NCBI RefSeq assembly: GCF_000759535.1
Contig: NZ_CP009455.1
Location: forward strand, 2,480,001 to 2,544,000
DNA from: Pseudomonas cremoricolorata
Lineage (GTDB): Bacteria > Pseudomonadota > Gammaproteobacteria > Pseudomonadales > Pseudomonadaceae
DNA length: 64,000 nucleotides
Reading direction: 5' to 3'
The position numbers and the translations under genes are program-made. The notes beneath the pieces were generated by a model, which did not search any database, was not told the DNA's origin, and worked only from the letters and a program-made list of their open reading frames with translations. Positions 1 through 10,173 of this stretch are shown here, piece by piece; positions within the stretch are counted from its first letter, which is position 1, and each line of letters starts with the position of its first letter.

Positions 1-217
1 CCTGGCGCAGCGCCGGCAAACCGAGGGTGCTGGGGTACACCGCCAGCTTGTCGAGGTTGTCGCTCATGGCCTGGGCCACGAACGCGGGCGATGCGTGTTT
101 CGGCTCGCCGATCGACAGGGCGATGGCGCGCTTGTCGTTAGCAGGCGTGACGCTGCCGAGCAGGGCACGCAGTTTCTCGAACGGGTAGGGCTGTAGCTGG
201 GTCAACGCTGGGTTCAT
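1..217 (-). CDS. dapC: Succinyldiaminopimelate transaminase, N-terminal part
   Basis: Only the first 72 codons lie in the window; the gene runs off the left edge. The translation starts MNPALTQLQPYPFEKLRALL and continues with an SIGEPKHASPAF stretch, typical of the N-terminus of fold-type I PLP aminotransferases of the DapC group. The family converts N-succinyl-2-amino-6-ketopimelate to N-succinyl-diaminopimelate for lysine and peptidoglycan synthesis. It follows glnD on the same strand after 22 bases, so the two are probably co-transcribed. The PLP lysine lies outside the window, so the call rests on the N-terminus and on the usual glnD-dapC neighbourhood. Confidence 0.85.
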   Translation of the reverse strand, partial: MNPALTQLQPYPFEKLRALLGSVTPANDKRAIALSIGEPKHASPAFVAQAMSDNLDKLAVYPSTLGLPALRQ

Positions 218-239
218 CGGCGCAAGGTCTCGGCAATCG

Positions 240-2942
240 TTAGAAATTCACCCGGGCAGGGCTGGCGTCGCTGGCCTGGCCGGCCTGCAACTGCTCAATG
301 ATGGCTTCCTGCAAACGCAGGCACAGCTGCGGATCGGACAGCGGCTGGTTGTCGGCGTCGGTGACGAAGAACACGTCTTCGACGCGCTCGCCCAGCGTGG
401 CGATCTTGGCGTTTTGCAGCGAAAGGTCGAACTCCAGGAAAATCCGCCCCAGCCGTGCGAGCAGGCCCGGGCGGTCGGGGGCAGTGATTTCGAGGATGGT
501 CACCGGCCGCTGGGCATCGTTGTGGATGGTCACCTGCGGCGCGAAGGTAAAGTGCTTGAGCTGACGCGGCACCCGGCGCTGGATGATCGTCGGGTAGTCC
601 TCTGGGGTGCGCAGCGCTTCGCTAAGGCCGTCGCGAATCTGCCGCACGCGCTGCGGATTGTCACCGATCGAGCCGCCGTCGTTGTCCAGCACGATGTAGG
701 TGTCGAGGGTGAACTGGCTGCTCGAGGTGATGATGCGCGCGTCATGGATGTTCAGGTTGAGCTGGGCCATGGCGGCCACCGTCACGGCGAAGAAATCGTG
801 CTGGTCGGGGGCATAGATGAAGATCTGCGTGCCGCCCTCGAATTCGCGCTGGGTGGTTTCCTTGATCAGCACCAGCGGGCCGCCATCGGCCGGTTGCTGG
901 AGAATGGCATCGGTGTGCCAGGCAACATCGGCTGCGGTATGGCGCAGGAAGTAGTCATCGCCCAGTTGCGACCACAACTGCTCGACGTCATCGGGGTCGG
1001 TGCCTTCGCGAATCAGGATGTCCAGTGCCGAGCTCTGGGTCTGGCGAATCAGTTCTTCACGGTCGAGCGGGTTTTCCAGGCCACGGCGCAGGGCGCGCTT
1101 GGTCTCGCTGTAGAGCTGGCGCAGCAGGCTGGCGCGCCAGGAGTTCCACAGGCTCGGGTTGGTGGCGTTGATGTCGGCCACGGTCAGCACATACAGGTAG
1201 TCGAGCCGCGTCTCGTCGCCCACCAGCAGGGCGAAGTCGTTGATCACCTGCGGGTCGGAGAGGTCCTTGCGCTGGGCGGTGGTGGACATCATCAGATGGT
1301 TCTGCACCAGCCAGACGATCAACCGGGTGTCCCAAGTCGGCAGTTGATGGCGTTCGGCGAAGGCCTGCGCGTCTATCGCGCCCAGATCGGAGTGATCGCC
1401 CTGGCGGCCCTTGCCGATGTCGTGATAAAGGCCAGCCAGGTAGATCAGCTCCGGCTTGGGCAAGCGACCCATGAGCTTGCTGGCCAGCGGGAATTTCTCC
1501 GACACTGGGGTGTAGCTAAGCTTGCGCAGGTGCTTGATGAGATTGAGCGTGTGCGCATCGACCGTATAGATGTGGAACAGGTCGTGCTGCATCTGGCCGA
1601 CGATGAAACCGAATTCAGGCAAATAGCGACCGAGTATGCCGTAGCGGTTCATGCGTCGCAGGTTGCGGTGGATGCCCACTTCGCACTTGAACAGTTCGAT
1701 GAACAGGCTGGTGTTGCGGATATCGCTGCGGAAGCTGTCGTCGATCAGGTGCCGGCTTTCGCGCAGCAGGCGCACGGTGTCGGCGCGTACGCCCTTGATT
1801 TCCGGGTGCTGGGCCATCAGCACGAAGATTTCCAGCATGGCGAACGGGGTGCGCTTGAAGACGTTGGCGTGGGCGGCCTCGATATAGCCATCGTGCAGGC
1901 CGAAGCGTGCGTTCAGCGGTTGCGTGGTGCCACTGTCTTCGTCGGCGAGGATGACCTCCTCGAAGTGCTGGATGATCAGGTCGCACAACTGGCTGATGCT
2001 CATCACTACCCGGTAGTACTGCTGCATGAACTGCTCGATGGCGCGCTTGGGGTTCTCGTCGCTGTAGCCGAGCAGCGCGGCGACGCTGCGCTGGTGATCG
2101 AACAGCAGGCGGTCTTCGGCGCGCCCGGCGAGCATGTGCAGGGCGTAGCGGACCTTCCATAGAAACGCCTGTGACGAAGCCAGCAGCTCGTTCTCGCTTT
2201 CCAGCAGAAACCCTTCACCGGCCAGCGCGTGCAGGTTGAGCGTGCCGTACTGACGGCGCGCCACCCAGAGCACGGTCTGGATATCGCGCAACCCGCCGGG
2301 CGAGCCCTTGACGTTGGGTTCGAGGTTGTACTCGGTGTCGTTGTACTTGTGATGACGGGCCTGCAGCTCGGCGCGCTTGGCCAGGAAGAAGGCTTTGCTC
2401 GGCCACAGGTGCTCGGTGCTGGTGGCCTCGAGCATGCGCCGGCGCAGGGTCTCGGGGCCGGCGATGGTGCGGCTTTCCATCAGGTTGGTGATGATCGTGA
2501 GGTCTGCCTCGGCCTGCTCGGCGCATTCGTCGATGCTGCGCACGCTTTGTCCGACTTCCAGGCCGATATCCCACAGCAGGGTCAGGAAGCGCTCGATGGC
2601 CTCGCGGTACTGCTCGTGGTGCGCGCCGCCAAGCAGAATCAGCAGGTCGATGTCGGAGTGCGGATGCAGTTCGCCACGGCCATAACCGCCGACCGCCACC
2701 AGGGCGATGCCGCTGGCGTCACCCCAGTCGAACTGCAGCCAGGCCTGTTGCAGCACGTTGTCCACCAGCCAGGCGCGGTCTTCGATCAGCCGGCGAATGT
2801 CGCGGCCTTCGCGAAAGCGTCGGTCGAGCACCTCGCTGGCCTGGCGAATGGCCTTCTTGAAGGCAGCGATAGGGCTTGTCTTGAGCGCCAGTTCCGCCTG
2901 GAACTGGCCACGGTCGAACAGCTCGGGGTCCACCTGGGGCAT
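240..2942 (-). CDS. glnD: Bifunctional uridylyltransferase/uridylyl-removing enzyme (PII sensor)
   Basis: This 900-residue protein is full length for GlnD. Visible domains are an N-terminal nucleotidyltransferase with [19 protein letters not shown] at about residues 85-103, a central HD hydrolase domain with HDIGKG and HSD motifs around residues 510-525, and two C-terminal ACT domains (about 710-790 and 820-890). The family uridylylates PII when glutamine is low and removes UMP when it is high, setting GlnB/GlnK control of nitrogen assimilation. It lies between map and dapC on the same strand. Nothing is truncated and no key residue is missing. Confidence 0.97.
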   Translation of the reverse strand: MPQVDPELFDRGQFQAELALKTSPIAAFKKAIRQASEVLDRRFREGRDIRRLIEDRAWLVDNVLQQAWLQFDWGDASGIALVAVGGYGRGELHPHSDIDLLILLGGAHHEQYREAIERFLTLLWDIGLEVGQSVRSIDECAEQAEADLTIITNLMESRTIAGPETLRRRMLEATSTEHLWPSKAFFLAKRAELQARHHKYNDTEYNLEPNVKGSPGGLRDIQTVLWVARRQYGTLNLHALAGEGFLLESENELLASSQAFLWKVRYALHMLAGRAEDRLLFDHQRSVAALLGYSDENPKRAIEQFMQQYYRVVMSISQLCDLIIQHFEEVILADEDSGTTQPLNARFGLHDGYIEAAHANVFKRTPFAMLEIFVLMAQHPEIKGVRADTVRLLRESRHLIDDSFRSDIRNTSLFIELFKCEVGIHRNLRRMNRYGILGRYLPEFGFIVGQMQHDLFHIYTVDAHTLNLIKHLRKLSYTPVSEKFPLASKLMGRLPKPELIYLAGLYHDIGKGRQGDHSDLGAIDAQAFAERHQLPTWDTRLIVWLVQNHLMMSTTAQRKDLSDPQVINDFALLVGDETRLDYLYVLTVADINATNPSLWNSWRASLLRQLYSETKRALRRGLENPLDREELIRQTQSSALDILIREGTDPDDVEQLWSQLGDDYFLRHTAADVAWHTDAILQQPADGGPLVLIKETTQREFEGGTQIFIYAPDQHDFFAVTVAAMAQLNLNIHDARIITSSSQFTLDTYIVLDNDGGSIGDNPQRVRQIRDGLSEALRTPEDYPTIIQRRVPRQLKHFTFAPQVTIHNDAQRPVTILEITAPDRPGLLARLGRIFLEFDLSLQNAKIATLGERVEDVFFVTDADNQPLSDPQLCLRLQEAIIEQLQAGQASDASPARVNF

Positions 2943-2979
2943 CGAATCGCGTTCCTGTGCTGGAAAGGCCTGGCCGGGG

Positions 2980-3762
2980 TCAGGCGGAAGTGCGAGGGAT
3001 AGTGTCGTCCTTGCGCAAGGTGAAGATCTCGTAGCCGGTCGCGGTCACCACCAGGGTGTGCTCCCACTGCGCCGAGAGCTTGCGGTCCTTGGTGATGGCG
3101 GTCCAGCCATCGCCGAGCACCTTGGTGTCGGCCTTGCCCTGGTTGATCATCGGCTCGATGGTGAAGGTCATGCCTTCGCGCAGCGCCATGCCTTCGCCGG
3201 CCTTGCCGTAATGGACGATCTGCGGCTCTTCATGGAACACCTTGCCGATGCCGTGGCCGCAGAAGTCGCGGACCACCGAGAAGCCGTTCTTTTCGGCGTG
3301 CTTCTGGATCACTTCGCCAATGTCGCCCAGGGTGCAGCCGGGCTTGACCAGTTCGATGGCCTTGTACAGGCATTCCTGGGTGACCTGCGACAGACGCTCG
3401 GCCCACGGCGCGACAGTGCCGACGTGGAACATGCGGCTGGTGTCGCCGTGGTAGCCGTCCTTGATGACGGTGACGTCGATGTTCAAGGTGTCGCCGTTCT
3501 TCAGCGGCTTGTCGGCCGGAATGCCGTGGCACACCACGTGATTGATCGAGGTGCAGATGGACTTGGGAAAGCCCTTGTAGTTGAGCGGTGCAGGGATCGC
3601 CTGCTGCACGTTGACGATGTAGTCGTGGCAGAGACGGTCGAGTTCTTCGGTGGTGACACCGGGCTTGACGTGCGGCTCGATCATTTCCAGCACATCGGCG
3701 GCCAGACGGCCAGCGACGCGCATCTTTTCGATGTCTTCTGCGGTTTTGATGGTGACGGTCAT
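2980..3762 (-). CDS. map: Type I methionine aminopeptidase
   Basis: The 260-residue protein starts [20 protein letters not shown], the usual Map N-terminus; the frame stays open further upstream but that part has no Map similarity. Metal-ligand contexts are visible: [31 protein letters not shown] and FTIEPM. The enzyme removes the initiator methionine from nascent proteins. It is divergent from rpsB, as in many bacteria, and sits 37 bases upstream of glnD on the same strand, so it may be co-transcribed with glnD. Confidence 0.97.
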   Translation of the reverse strand: MTVTIKTAEDIEKMRVAGRLAADVLEMIEPHVKPGVTTEELDRLCHDYIVNVQQAIPAPLNYKGFPKSICTSINHVVCHGIPADKPLKNGDTLNIDVTVIKDGYHGDTSRMFHVGTVAPWAERLSQVTQECLYKAIELVKPGCTLGDIGEVIQKHAEKNGFSVVRDFCGHGIGKVFHEEPQIVHYGKAGEGMALREGMTFTIEPMINQGKADTKVLGDGWTAITKDRKLSAQWEHTLVVTATGYEIFTLRKDDTIPRTSA

Positions 3763-4100
3763 TACAGGCTCTCTACGGCGCGGGCTGGGCGCAGGCGAAC
3801 GGGAAAGGGGCGATTCTACCAGAGCAGCGCGCTGGTCGGGCCAGGCGCGAACCGGCCTGGTGTGTTGCGTATTTTGCGGCTTTGCCGTCGGCACTGCAAA
3901 ACGCCCTGACGGACGCGTCAGGTTGTGTGTTCCGTTTGTGCAAGGCCTGTGGTATAACATGCGCCGCTTTCGGGGGCGTCCCCGCGAGCCTAAACCCACA
4001 CACGTGTCGACACGATGGCCTGGGTGCCCGGAATCTTCAGGATTCTCGGGTTGGTCATTGGGATACGTGGAGGCCCAACCCGACTTATCAAGGAACTATC
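3763..4100. promoter_or_regulatory. Divergent map/rpsB intergenic region with rpsB promoter
   Basis: A 338-base non-coding stretch between the divergent map and rpsB genes. A good sigma-70 -10 box for rpsB, TATAAC, is at 3953-3958; the -35 is weak (around 3928-3933). About 140 bases of transcribed leader would follow, containing the alternative hairpins described in the next entry. The Shine-Dalgarno AAGGAAC is at 4090-4096. No small ORF with convincing coding character is present. Confidence 0.6.
4027..4083 (+). promoter_or_regulatory. Structured rpsB mRNA leader, probable S2 autoregulatory element
   Basis: Two mutually exclusive stems are visible. The first pairs 4027-4035 (CCCGGAATC) with 4041-4050 (GATTCTCGGG) with one bulged T. 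The second pairs 4046-4054 (TCGGGTTGG) perfectly with 4075-4083 (CCAACCCGA). They share 4046-4050, so only one can form fully, or the two form a pseudoknot-like fold just before the Shine-Dalgarno. Autogenous repression of rpsB-tsf by S2 through its leader is established in E. coli; that this leader does the same here is inference. Confidence 0.55.
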
Positions 4101-4838
4101 ATGTCCCAAGTCAACATGCGCGATATGCTGAAGGCCGGTGTGCACTTCGGCCACCAGACCCGTTACTGGAACCCGAAAATGGGTAAGTACATTTTCGGCG
4201 CGCGCAACAAGATCCACATCATCAACCTGGAAAAAACCCTGCCAATGTTCAACGAAGCTCTGGCTTTCGTAGAGCGTCTGGCTCAGGGCAAGAACAAGAT
4301 CATGTTCGTCGGCACCAAGCGTTCCGCCGGCAAGATCGTTGCCGAGCAAGCTGCTCGCGCTGGTTCGCCGTACGTTGACCACCGCTGGTTGGGCGGCATG
4401 CTGACCAACTACAAAACCATCCGTGCTTCGATCAAGCGTCTGCGCGACCTGGAAACCCAGGCCGAAGATGGCACCTTCGCCAAGCTGACCAAGAAAGAAG
4501 CCCTGATGCGTTCGCGTGATCTGGAAAAGCTGGACCGCAGCCTGGGTGGTATCAAGGACATGGGCGGCCTGCCTGATGCCCTGTTCGTGATCGATGTCGA
4601 CCACGAGCGCATCGCCATCACCGAAGCCAACAAGCTGGGCATCCCGGTTATCGGCGTTGTCGATACCAACAGCAGCCCGGAAGGTGTCGACTACATCATC
4701 CCAGGCAACGACGACGCCATCCGCGCCATCGAGCTGTACATGACTTCGATGGCCGACGCCATCATCCGCGGCCGCAACAACGTTGCTGGCGGCACCGAAG
4801 TCTACGCTGAAGAAGCGGCTGCACCTGCTGCCGAGTAA
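4101..4838 (+). CDS. rpsB: 30S ribosomal protein S2
   Basis: The 245-residue protein begins [20 protein letters not shown], the diagnostic S2 N-terminus, preceded by Shine-Dalgarno AAGGAAC at 4090-4096. A longer frame opens upstream at 3882 but covers the leader and promoter and is not used. Conserved S2 segments include [23 protein letters not shown] and [13 protein letters not shown]2 joins the small subunit late in assembly, at the head-body junction, and is needed to hold S1. The gene leads the rpsB-tsf operon. Confidence 0.99.
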   Translation: MSQVNMRDMLKAGVHFGHQTRYWNPKMGKYIFGARNKIHIINLEKTLPMFNEALAFVERLAQGKNKIMFVGTKRSAGKIVAEQAARAGSPYVDHRWLGGMLTNYKTIRASIKRLRDLETQAEDGTFAKLTKKEALMRSRDLEKLDRSLGGIKDMGGLPDALFVIDVDHERIAITEANKLGIPVIGVVDTNSSPEGVDYIIPGNDDAIRAIELYMTSMADAIIRGRNNVAGGTEVYAEEAAAPAAE

Positions 4839-4865
4839 GTGACGCGTCGCGTCTGACTTGGCACG

Positions 4866-4892
4866 CAAAAAGGGGGCTCTGCCCCCTTTTTG
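4866..4892 (+). terminator. Hairpin terminator or attenuator between rpsB and tsf
   Basis: AAAAAGGGGGC, a TCT loop, then GCCCCCTTTTT: an 11-base inverted repeat ending in a T-run, 28 bases after the rpsB stop. A partial terminator here is known in other bacteria and sets the S2:EF-Ts ratio. The A-rich 5' arm could let it act in either direction. Confidence 0.85.
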
Positions 4893-5024
4893 CCACCTTG
4901 AAATCCTGCTGTCAGCATGTCCCTCGCATCATGGGCGCGCTGAGCCAACACAGCGGATTAGCAGAATTGAACGCCCGTGATGAGCGGGTGGAATGGTTGA
5001 AAAACTTTCCAAGAGGATTTTGAA

Positions 5025-5888
5025 ATGGCAGCAATTACTGCGGCGCTGGTCAAAGAACTGCGCGAGCGTACCGGCGAAGGCATGATGGATTGCAAGAAGG
5101 CCCTGGAAAAGGCTGACGGCGATATCGAAAAAGCCATTGATGACATGCGCGCTTCGGGCGCCATCAAGGCTGCCAAGAAGGCAGGCAACGTCGCTGCCGA
5201 AGGCGCCATCGCGGTCAAGACCGACGGTAAGGTCGCCGTTCTGCTGGAAGTGAACTCGCAGACCGACTTCCTGGCCCTGCAGGACGACTTCAAGAACTTC
5301 GTCGCCGAAAGCCTGGAAGAAGCCTTCGCCCAGAAGCTGACCGATGCCGCTCCGCTGATCGCTTCGCGCGAAGCTGCTCGTGAGGCCCTGGTTGCCAAGT
5401 GCGGCGAGAACGTCAACATTCGTCGCCTGGTGCGCGTCGAAGGCGACGTGGTCGGCGCCTACCTGCACGGTAACAAGATCGGCGCTGCCGTCGTTCTGAA
5501 AGGCGGTGACGTCGAGCTGGCGAAAAACATCGCCATGCACGTTGCAGCGTCCAACCCCGAGTTCCTGGATTCGTCGGAAATCTCCGCCGAGGCCATCGAG
5601 CGCGAGAAAGGCGTCTTCCTGCAACTGAACGCCGACAAGATCGCCGGCAAGCCGGAAAATATCGTTGAGAACATGATCAACGGTCGCATCACCAAGTTCA
5701 AAGCCGAAGCCTCGCTCAAAGAGCAAGCCTTCGTCATGAACCCGGAAGTCAAGGTCGGCGAACTGGCCAAGAAAGCCGGCGCTGAAATCGTTTCCTTCAC
5801 CTACTACAAGGTTGGCGAAGGCATCGAGAAACCGGTCGACGACTTCGCTGCCGAAGTTGCCGCACAGGTCGCTGCTGCCAAGCAGTAA
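5025..5888 (+). CDS. tsf: Elongation factor Ts
   Basis: The 287-residue protein starts MAAITAALVKELRERTGEGM, followed by MDCKKALEKADGD, the N-terminal UBA-like module of EF-Ts. The core carries the nucleotide-exchange signature LLEVNSQTDFLA (about residues 74-85). EF-Ts promotes GDP release from EF-Tu. Codon use is strongly biased, as expected for a highly expressed gene. The start is preceded by an AGAGGA Shine-Dalgarno. It is the second gene of the rpsB operon, 186 bases downstream of it and separated by a hairpin, and ends at a strong terminator. Confidence 0.99.
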   Translation: MAAITAALVKELRERTGEGMMDCKKALEKADGDIEKAIDDMRASGAIKAAKKAGNVAAEGAIAVKTDGKVAVLLEVNSQTDFLALQDDFKNFVAESLEEAFAQKLTDAAPLIASREAAREALVAKCGENVNIRRLVRVEGDVVGAYLHGNKIGAAVVLKGGDVELAKNIAMHVAASNPEFLDSSEISAEAIEREKGVFLQLNADKIAGKPENIVENMINGRITKFKAEASLKEQAFVMNPEVKVGELAKKAGAEIVSFTYYKVGEGIEKPVDDFAAEVAAQVAAAKQ

Positions 5889-5910
5889 GACAGAGACGTC
5901 TGTCGCCCCG

Positions 5911-5944
5911 AAGAGGCTGCCCGCTTACGCGCGCAGCCTCTTTG
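5911..5944 (+). terminator. Rho-independent terminator after tsf
   Basis: AAGAGGCTGC pairs with GCGCAGCCTCTTT around a CCGCTTACGC loop; it lies about 20 bases after the tsf stop and ends in a short T-run. It separates the rpsB-tsf operon from pyrH. Confidence 0.85.
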
Positions 5945-6066
5945 TCAAAGCGGGCAGGGGTTTATCCAATCCCGCACCGCTGGCGCCCAAACGGCGCCGC
6001 GCTACAGTAAGCAGGCCGGCAACGGCCCGCACGAATTTCTAGAAAACGCCGCAGGAGAGACACGCA

Positions 6067-6810
6067 ATGGCTCAGCAGGTGAGTGGTCGCCAACCTCGCT
6101 ATAAACGCATTTTGCTCAAACTTAGCGGCGAGGCCCTGATGGGCTCCGAAGACTTCGGCATCGATCCGAAGGTGCTCGATCGCATGGCCCTGGAAGTGGG
6201 GCAACTGGTCGGTATCGGTGTGCAGGTCGGCCTGGTGATCGGCGGCGGCAACCTGTTCCGCGGTGCGGCATTGAGCGCCGCCGGCATGGATCGCGTCACC
6301 GGTGACCACATGGGCATGCTGGCCACGGTCATGAACGGCCTGGCCATGCGCGACGCGCTCGAGCGTTCGAACATCCCGGCGCTGGTCATGTCGGCCATTT
6401 CCATGGTCGGTGTCACCGATCATTACGATCGCCGCAAAGCTATTCGCCACCTCAACTCAGGGGATGTGGTAATTTTCTCCGCCGGTACCGGCAACCCGTT
6501 CTTCACCACCGATTCCGCAGCCTGTCTGCGTGGCATCGAAATCGATGCAGATGTGGTGCTGAAGGCGACCAAGGTCGACGGTGTGTACACCGCTGACCCC
6601 TTCAAGGATCCATTGGCCGAGAAGTTCGATCACCTCACTTATGACGAAGTGCTGGATCGCAAGCTCGGTGTCATGGACCTGACCGCAATCTGTCTGTGCC
6701 GCGACCACAAGATGCCATTGCGCGTATTCAACATGAACAAGCCAGGCTCGCTACTCAACATAGTGGTAGGTGGCGCCGAAGGCACCTTGATCGAGGAAGG
6801 CCAAGCATGA
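6067..6810 (+). CDS. pyrH: UMP kinase
   Basis: The 247-residue protein has the bacterial UMP kinase fold: [14 protein letters not shown] near the N-terminus (phosphate-binding lysine), [12 protein letters not shown] (about 56-67), DHMGMLAT, and [19 protein letters not shown] (about 136-154). It phosphorylates UMP to UDP; the hexameric family is usually activated by GTP and inhibited by UTP. The start follows a GCAGGAG Shine-Dalgarno. Its stop overlaps the frr start (ATGA), so the two are translationally coupled. Confidence 0.98.
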   Translation: MAQQVSGRQPRYKRILLKLSGEALMGSEDFGIDPKVLDRMALEVGQLVGIGVQVGLVIGGGNLFRGAALSAAGMDRVTGDHMGMLATVMNGLAMRDALERSNIPALVMSAISMVGVTDHYDRRKAIRHLNSGDVVIFSAGTGNPFFTTDSAACLRGIEIDADVVLKATKVDGVYTADPFKDPLAEKFDHLTYDEVLDRKLGVMDLTAICLCRDHKMPLRVFNMNKPGSLLNIVVGGAEGTLIEEGQA

Positions 6811-7364
6811 TCAACGAAATCAAGAAAGACGCTCAGGAACGCATGAGCAAGTCGCTGGATTCGCTTCAGCACGCATTCAGCCGCATCCGTACCGGTGTAG
6901 CGCACCCCAGCATTCTGGAAGGCGTGATGGTGCCTTACTACGGCGCCGATACGCCGATCAAACAGGTGGCCAACATCACCGTCAAGGATTCGCGCACGCT
7001 GCAGGTCGTCGCGTTCGAGCGCAACATGCTCAATGCCGTCGACAAGGCCATCGGCAGTGCAGGCCTCAACCTGAACCCCACCAACCTGGGCGAGCTGTTG
7101 TTGATCACCATGCCTGCGCTGACCGAAGAAACGCGCAGAGGGTTCACCAAGCAGGCGCGTGATGCGGCGGAAGATGGCCGAGTCGCCGTGCGCAACATTC
7201 GTCGTGATGCCATGAGTCAGCTCAAGGACCTGGTCAAGGAGAAAGAGATCAGCGAAGACGAAGAGCGTCGTGCGGCTGATGATATTCAAAAGCTGACCGA
7301 CAAGTTCGTCGCAGATATCGAGGTTGCAGTCAAAGCCAAGGAAAAGGACCTCATGGCTGTCTGA
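6807..7364 (+). CDS. frr: Ribosome recycling factor
   Basis: The 185-residue product starts [20 protein letters not shown], the RRF helical domain; the frame extends upstream inside pyrH, but the ATG at 6807 overlapping the pyrH stop by four bases is the sensible start. Typical RRF segments are visible: [27 protein letters not shown], and the C-terminal helix [15 protein letters not shown]. With EF-G it splits post-termination ribosomes. It follows pyrH, the standard bacterial arrangement, and is 15 bases from uppS. Confidence 0.98.
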   Translation: MINEIKKDAQERMSKSLDSLQHAFSRIRTGVAHPSILEGVMVPYYGADTPIKQVANITVKDSRTLQVVAFERNMLNAVDKAIGSAGLNLNPTNLGELLLITMPALTEETRRGFTKQARDAAEDGRVAVRNIRRDAMSQLKDLVKEKEISEDEERRAADDIQKLTDKFVADIEVAVKAKEKDLMAV

Positions 7365-7379
7365 GGCCGAGGCTCTTCA

Positions 7380-8135
7380 ATGGAAAAGACCAAGCTGGCG
7401 GCACCGTCTTCGGTGCCGCGACACGTCGCGATCATCATGGACGGCAACAACCGCTGGGCGAAGAAGCGCTTGTTGCCGGGAGTGGCCGGGCACAAGGCCG
7501 GCGTCGATGCCGTCCGTGCGGTGATCGAGGTCTGCGCCGAGGCCAAGGTCGAAGTGCTGACCTTGTTCGCCTTCTCCAGTGAGAACTGGCAGCGCCCGGC
7601 CGAAGAGGTCGGTGCGCTGATGGAACTGTTCTTCTCGGCCCTGCGCCGGGAAGCTCGGCGCCTCAACGAGAACAAGATCTGCCTGCGCATCATTGGGGAT
7701 CGCTCGCGGTTTCATCCCGAGTTGCAAGCCGCCATGCGCGAAGCCGAAGCGCTGACCGCGGGCAACAGTCGATTCATCCTGCAAGTGGCTGCCAACTATG
7801 GCGGGCAGTGGGACATCGCCCAGGCGGCGCAGCGGCTCGCGCGCGAAGTGCAGGCCGGGCATTTGCGCCCCGACGACATCACCCCCGATCTGCTGCAGAC
7901 CTGCCTGTCCACTGGCGATCAGCCGCTGCCCGATCTGTGCATCCGCACCGGCGGCGAGCATCGCATCAGCAATTTCCTGCTCTGGCAGCTGGCTTACGCC
8001 GAGCTGTACTTCTCCGACCTGTACTGGCCGGACTTCAAACACGAGGCCATGCGCAGTGCGCTGGCCGATTTCGCCTCGCGCCAGCGCCGCTTCGGTAAGA
8101 CCAGCGAGCAGGTCGAAGCTGGAGCCCGCGCCTAA
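7380..8135 (+). CDS. uppS: Di-trans,poly-cis-undecaprenyl diphosphate synthase
   Basis: The 251-residue protein shows the cis-prenyltransferase signature HVAIIMDGNNRWAKKR (catalytic Asp at about residue 21), then FAFSSENWQRP, and the C-terminal DLCIRTGGEHRISNFLLWQ motif. It condenses eight IPP onto FPP to make the undecaprenyl carrier of peptidoglycan and O-antigen synthesis. The usual MDGNGRWA motif reads MDGNNRWA here, a mild variation. The stop overlaps the cdsA start by one base (TAATG). It feeds on isoprenoids made by dxr, ispD and ispF in this same window. Confidence 0.97.
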   Translation: MEKTKLAAPSSVPRHVAIIMDGNNRWAKKRLLPGVAGHKAGVDAVRAVIEVCAEAKVEVLTLFAFSSENWQRPAEEVGALMELFFSALRREARRLNENKICLRIIGDRSRFHPELQAAMREAEALTAGNSRFILQVAANYGGQWDIAQAAQRLAREVQAGHLRPDDITPDLLQTCLSTGDQPLPDLCIRTGGEHRISNFLLWQLAYAELYFSDLYWPDFKHEAMRSALADFASRQRRFGKTSEQVEAGARA

Positions 8136-8950
8136 TGCTTAAGCAACGCATCATCACTGCCTTGATCCTGCTGCCAGTCGCCCTGTGCGGCTTCTTCCTG
8201 CTCGACGGCGCGGCCTTTGCCCTGTTCATCGGGCTGGTGGTCACCCTCGGCGCCTGGGAATGGGCGCGCCTGGCCGGTCTGGTCGCGCAGCCGCTGCGCA
8301 TCGCCTATGCCGCAGTGGTGGCAGGGGCCTTGATGCTGCTGTACCTCATGCAGGACCTCGCGCCCTGGGTACTGGGCGCGTCGGTGATCTGGTGGGCCCT
8401 GGCCACCTGGCTGGTGCTGACCTACCCGCGCAGCAGCGAGCTGTGGGTCAGTGCCGCGTGCCGTTTGCTGATCGGTCTGCTGGTGTTGCTGCCGGCCTGG
8501 CAGGGCTTGCTGCTGCTCAAGCATTGGCCTGAAGGCAACTGGCTGATCCTGGCGGTGATGCTGCTGGTGTGGGCAGCCGACATCGGTGCGTACTTCTCCG
8601 GGCGGGCCTTCGGCAAGCGCAAGCTGGCGCCGCAAGTCAGCCCTGGCAAGAGCTGGGAAGGGGTCTATGGCGGTCTGGCCGTCAGTCTGCTCATTACCTT
8701 GGGTGTCGCCCTGTACCGCGACTGGAGCATTGGCAGCCTGCTGCTCGGGTTGCTCGGCGCGGTGGTGGTGGTGATGGCCTCGGTAGTGGGTGACCTCACC
8801 GAAAGCATGTTCAAGCGCCGCGAAGGCATCAAGGACAGCAGTAACCTGCTGCCGGGCCATGGCGGTGTGCTGGATCGAATCGACAGCCTGACCGCTGCGA
8901 TACCAATGTTCGCGGTACTGCTGTGGGCCGCCGAATGGGGTGTCATGTGA
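8135..8950 (+). CDS. cdsA: Phosphatidate cytidylyltransferase (CDP-diacylglycerol synthase)
   Basis: The 271-residue integral membrane protein has about eight hydrophobic segments and the C-terminal CdsA signature, [18 protein letters not shown] followed by VLDRIDS (about 226-250). It makes CDP-diacylglycerol from phosphatidic acid and CTP for all phospholipids. Its ATG overlaps the uppS stop and its TGA overlaps the GTG of dxr, so translation is coupled on both sides. Confidence 0.97.
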   Translation: MLKQRIITALILLPVALCGFFLLDGAAFALFIGLVVTLGAWEWARLAGLVAQPLRIAYAAVVAGALMLLYLMQDLAPWVLGASVIWWALATWLVLTYPRSSELWVSAACRLLIGLLVLLPAWQGLLLLKHWPEGNWLILAVMLLVWAADIGAYFSGRAFGKRKLAPQVSPGKSWEGVYGGLAVSLLITLGVALYRDWSIGSLLLGLLGAVVVVMASVVGDLTESMFKRREGIKDSSNLLPGHGGVLDRIDSLTAAIPMFAVLLWAAEWGVM

Positions 8951-10137
8951 GTCGTATGCAACAGGTCACCGTGCTCGGCGCCACTGGCTCGATCGGCTTG
9001 AGCACCCTCGATGTCATCGGTCGTCATGCAGAGCAGTATCAGGTCTTCGCGCTCAGTGGCTTTTCGCGCCTTGAGCAATTGCTCGCACTGTGTGTGCGTC
9101 ACCGCCCGCGTTTTGCTGCCGTTCCCACTGCCGCTGCTGCCGCGCAACTGCGTGCCGGCCTGCGCGAGCACGGTTGCAGCACCGAGGTGCTGGAAGGCGA
9201 GGCGGGCCTGAGCGCGATCGCCAGCGCTGCCGAGGTCGATGTGGTGATGGCGGCCATCGTGGGCGCTGCAGGCCTCAAGCCGACCCTGGCCGCTGTCGAG
9301 GCGGGCAAGAAGGTCTTGCTGGCCAACAAGGAAGCGCTGGTCATGTCGGGCGCGCTGTTCATGGACGCCGTACGCCACAGTGGCGCGGTGCTGTTGCCCA
9401 TCGACAGCGAGCACAATGCGATCTTCCAGTGTCTGCCTGGCGACTATGCCCGTGGCCTGGAGGCGGTCGGCGTGCGGCGCATTCTGCTCACCGCATCCGG
9501 TGGGCCATTCCGGCAGACGCCGTTGGCGCAGTTGGCTGAGGTCACCCCTGAGCAGGCCTGCGCGCACCCCAACTGGTCGATGGGGCGCAAGATCTCGGTC
9601 GATTCGGCGAGCATGATGAACAAGGGGCTGGAGTTGATCGAGGCCTGCTGGTTGTTCGACGCAGCCCCGTCCAAGGTCGAGGTGGTGGTGCACCCGCAGA
9701 GCGTCATTCATTCGCTGGTCGACTACGTCGATGGGTCGGTGCTGGCGCAACTGGGCAACCCGGATATGCGCACCCCCATCGCCAACGCCCTGGCCTGGCC
9801 ACGGCGCATCGATTCCGGGGTGGCGCCGCTCGACCTGTTCGCCATCGCCCGGCTGGACTTCGAAGCCCCCGATGAACAGCGTTTCCCCTGTTTGCGCATC
9901 GCTCGGCAGGCGGCCGAGGCGGGCGACAGCGCACCGGCGGTGCTCAACGCTGCCAACGAGGTCGCTGTGGAGGCGTTTCTGGCCGGCCGTATCCGCTTCC
10001 CGGAAATCGCGAGTATGATCGAGCGCGTTCTCGATCAGCAGCCGGTGGTGCCGGTCGCGTCACTCGACGCGGTGTTCTCGGCCGACCAGCGTGCCCGTCA
10101 GCTGGCAGGCGAGTGGCTGAGTCGCCACGACCGCTAG
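8947..10137 (+). CDS. dxr: 1-deoxy-D-xylulose 5-phosphate reductoisomerase
   Basis: I take the GTG at 8947, which overlaps the cdsA stop (GTGA), giving 396 residues starting [17 protein letters not shown]; an ATG at 8956 is a possible alternative. The NADPH-binding [13 protein letters not shown] motif, the metal and substrate region [15 protein letters not shown], and the ASGGPFR and [12 protein letters not shown] segments are all present. It is the committed step of the MEP isoprenoid pathway. Two later MEP genes, ispD and ispF, are further along the window. Confidence 0.97.
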   Translation: MSRMQQVTVLGATGSIGLSTLDVIGRHAEQYQVFALSGFSRLEQLLALCVRHRPRFAAVPTAAAAAQLRAGLREHGCSTEVLEGEAGLSAIASAAEVDVVMAAIVGAAGLKPTLAAVEAGKKVLLANKEALVMSGALFMDAVRHSGAVLLPIDSEHNAIFQCLPGDYARGLEAVGVRRILLTASGGPFRQTPLAQLAEVTPEQACAHPNWSMGRKISVDSASMMNKGLELIEACWLFDAAPSKVEVVVHPQSVIHSLVDYVDGSVLAQLGNPDMRTPIANALAWPRRIDSGVAPLDLFAIARLDFEAPDEQRFPCLRIARQAAEAGDSAPAVLNAANEVAVEAFLAGRIRFPEIASMIERVLDQQPVVPVASLDAVFSADQRARQLAGEWLSRHDR

Positions 10138-10173
10138 CCGGTCGTCGGCGAACACGGTTTTTCGGAGAGATCT

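Noticed and set aside
414..2162. A 582-codon open frame antisense to glnD
   Set aside because: Shadow of glnD codon bias; no signal, motif or ribosome site.
3882..4100. N-terminal extension of rpsB from an upstream ATG
   Set aside because: It would cover the promoter -10 box and the leader structures; S2 starts at 4101 with a good ribosome site.
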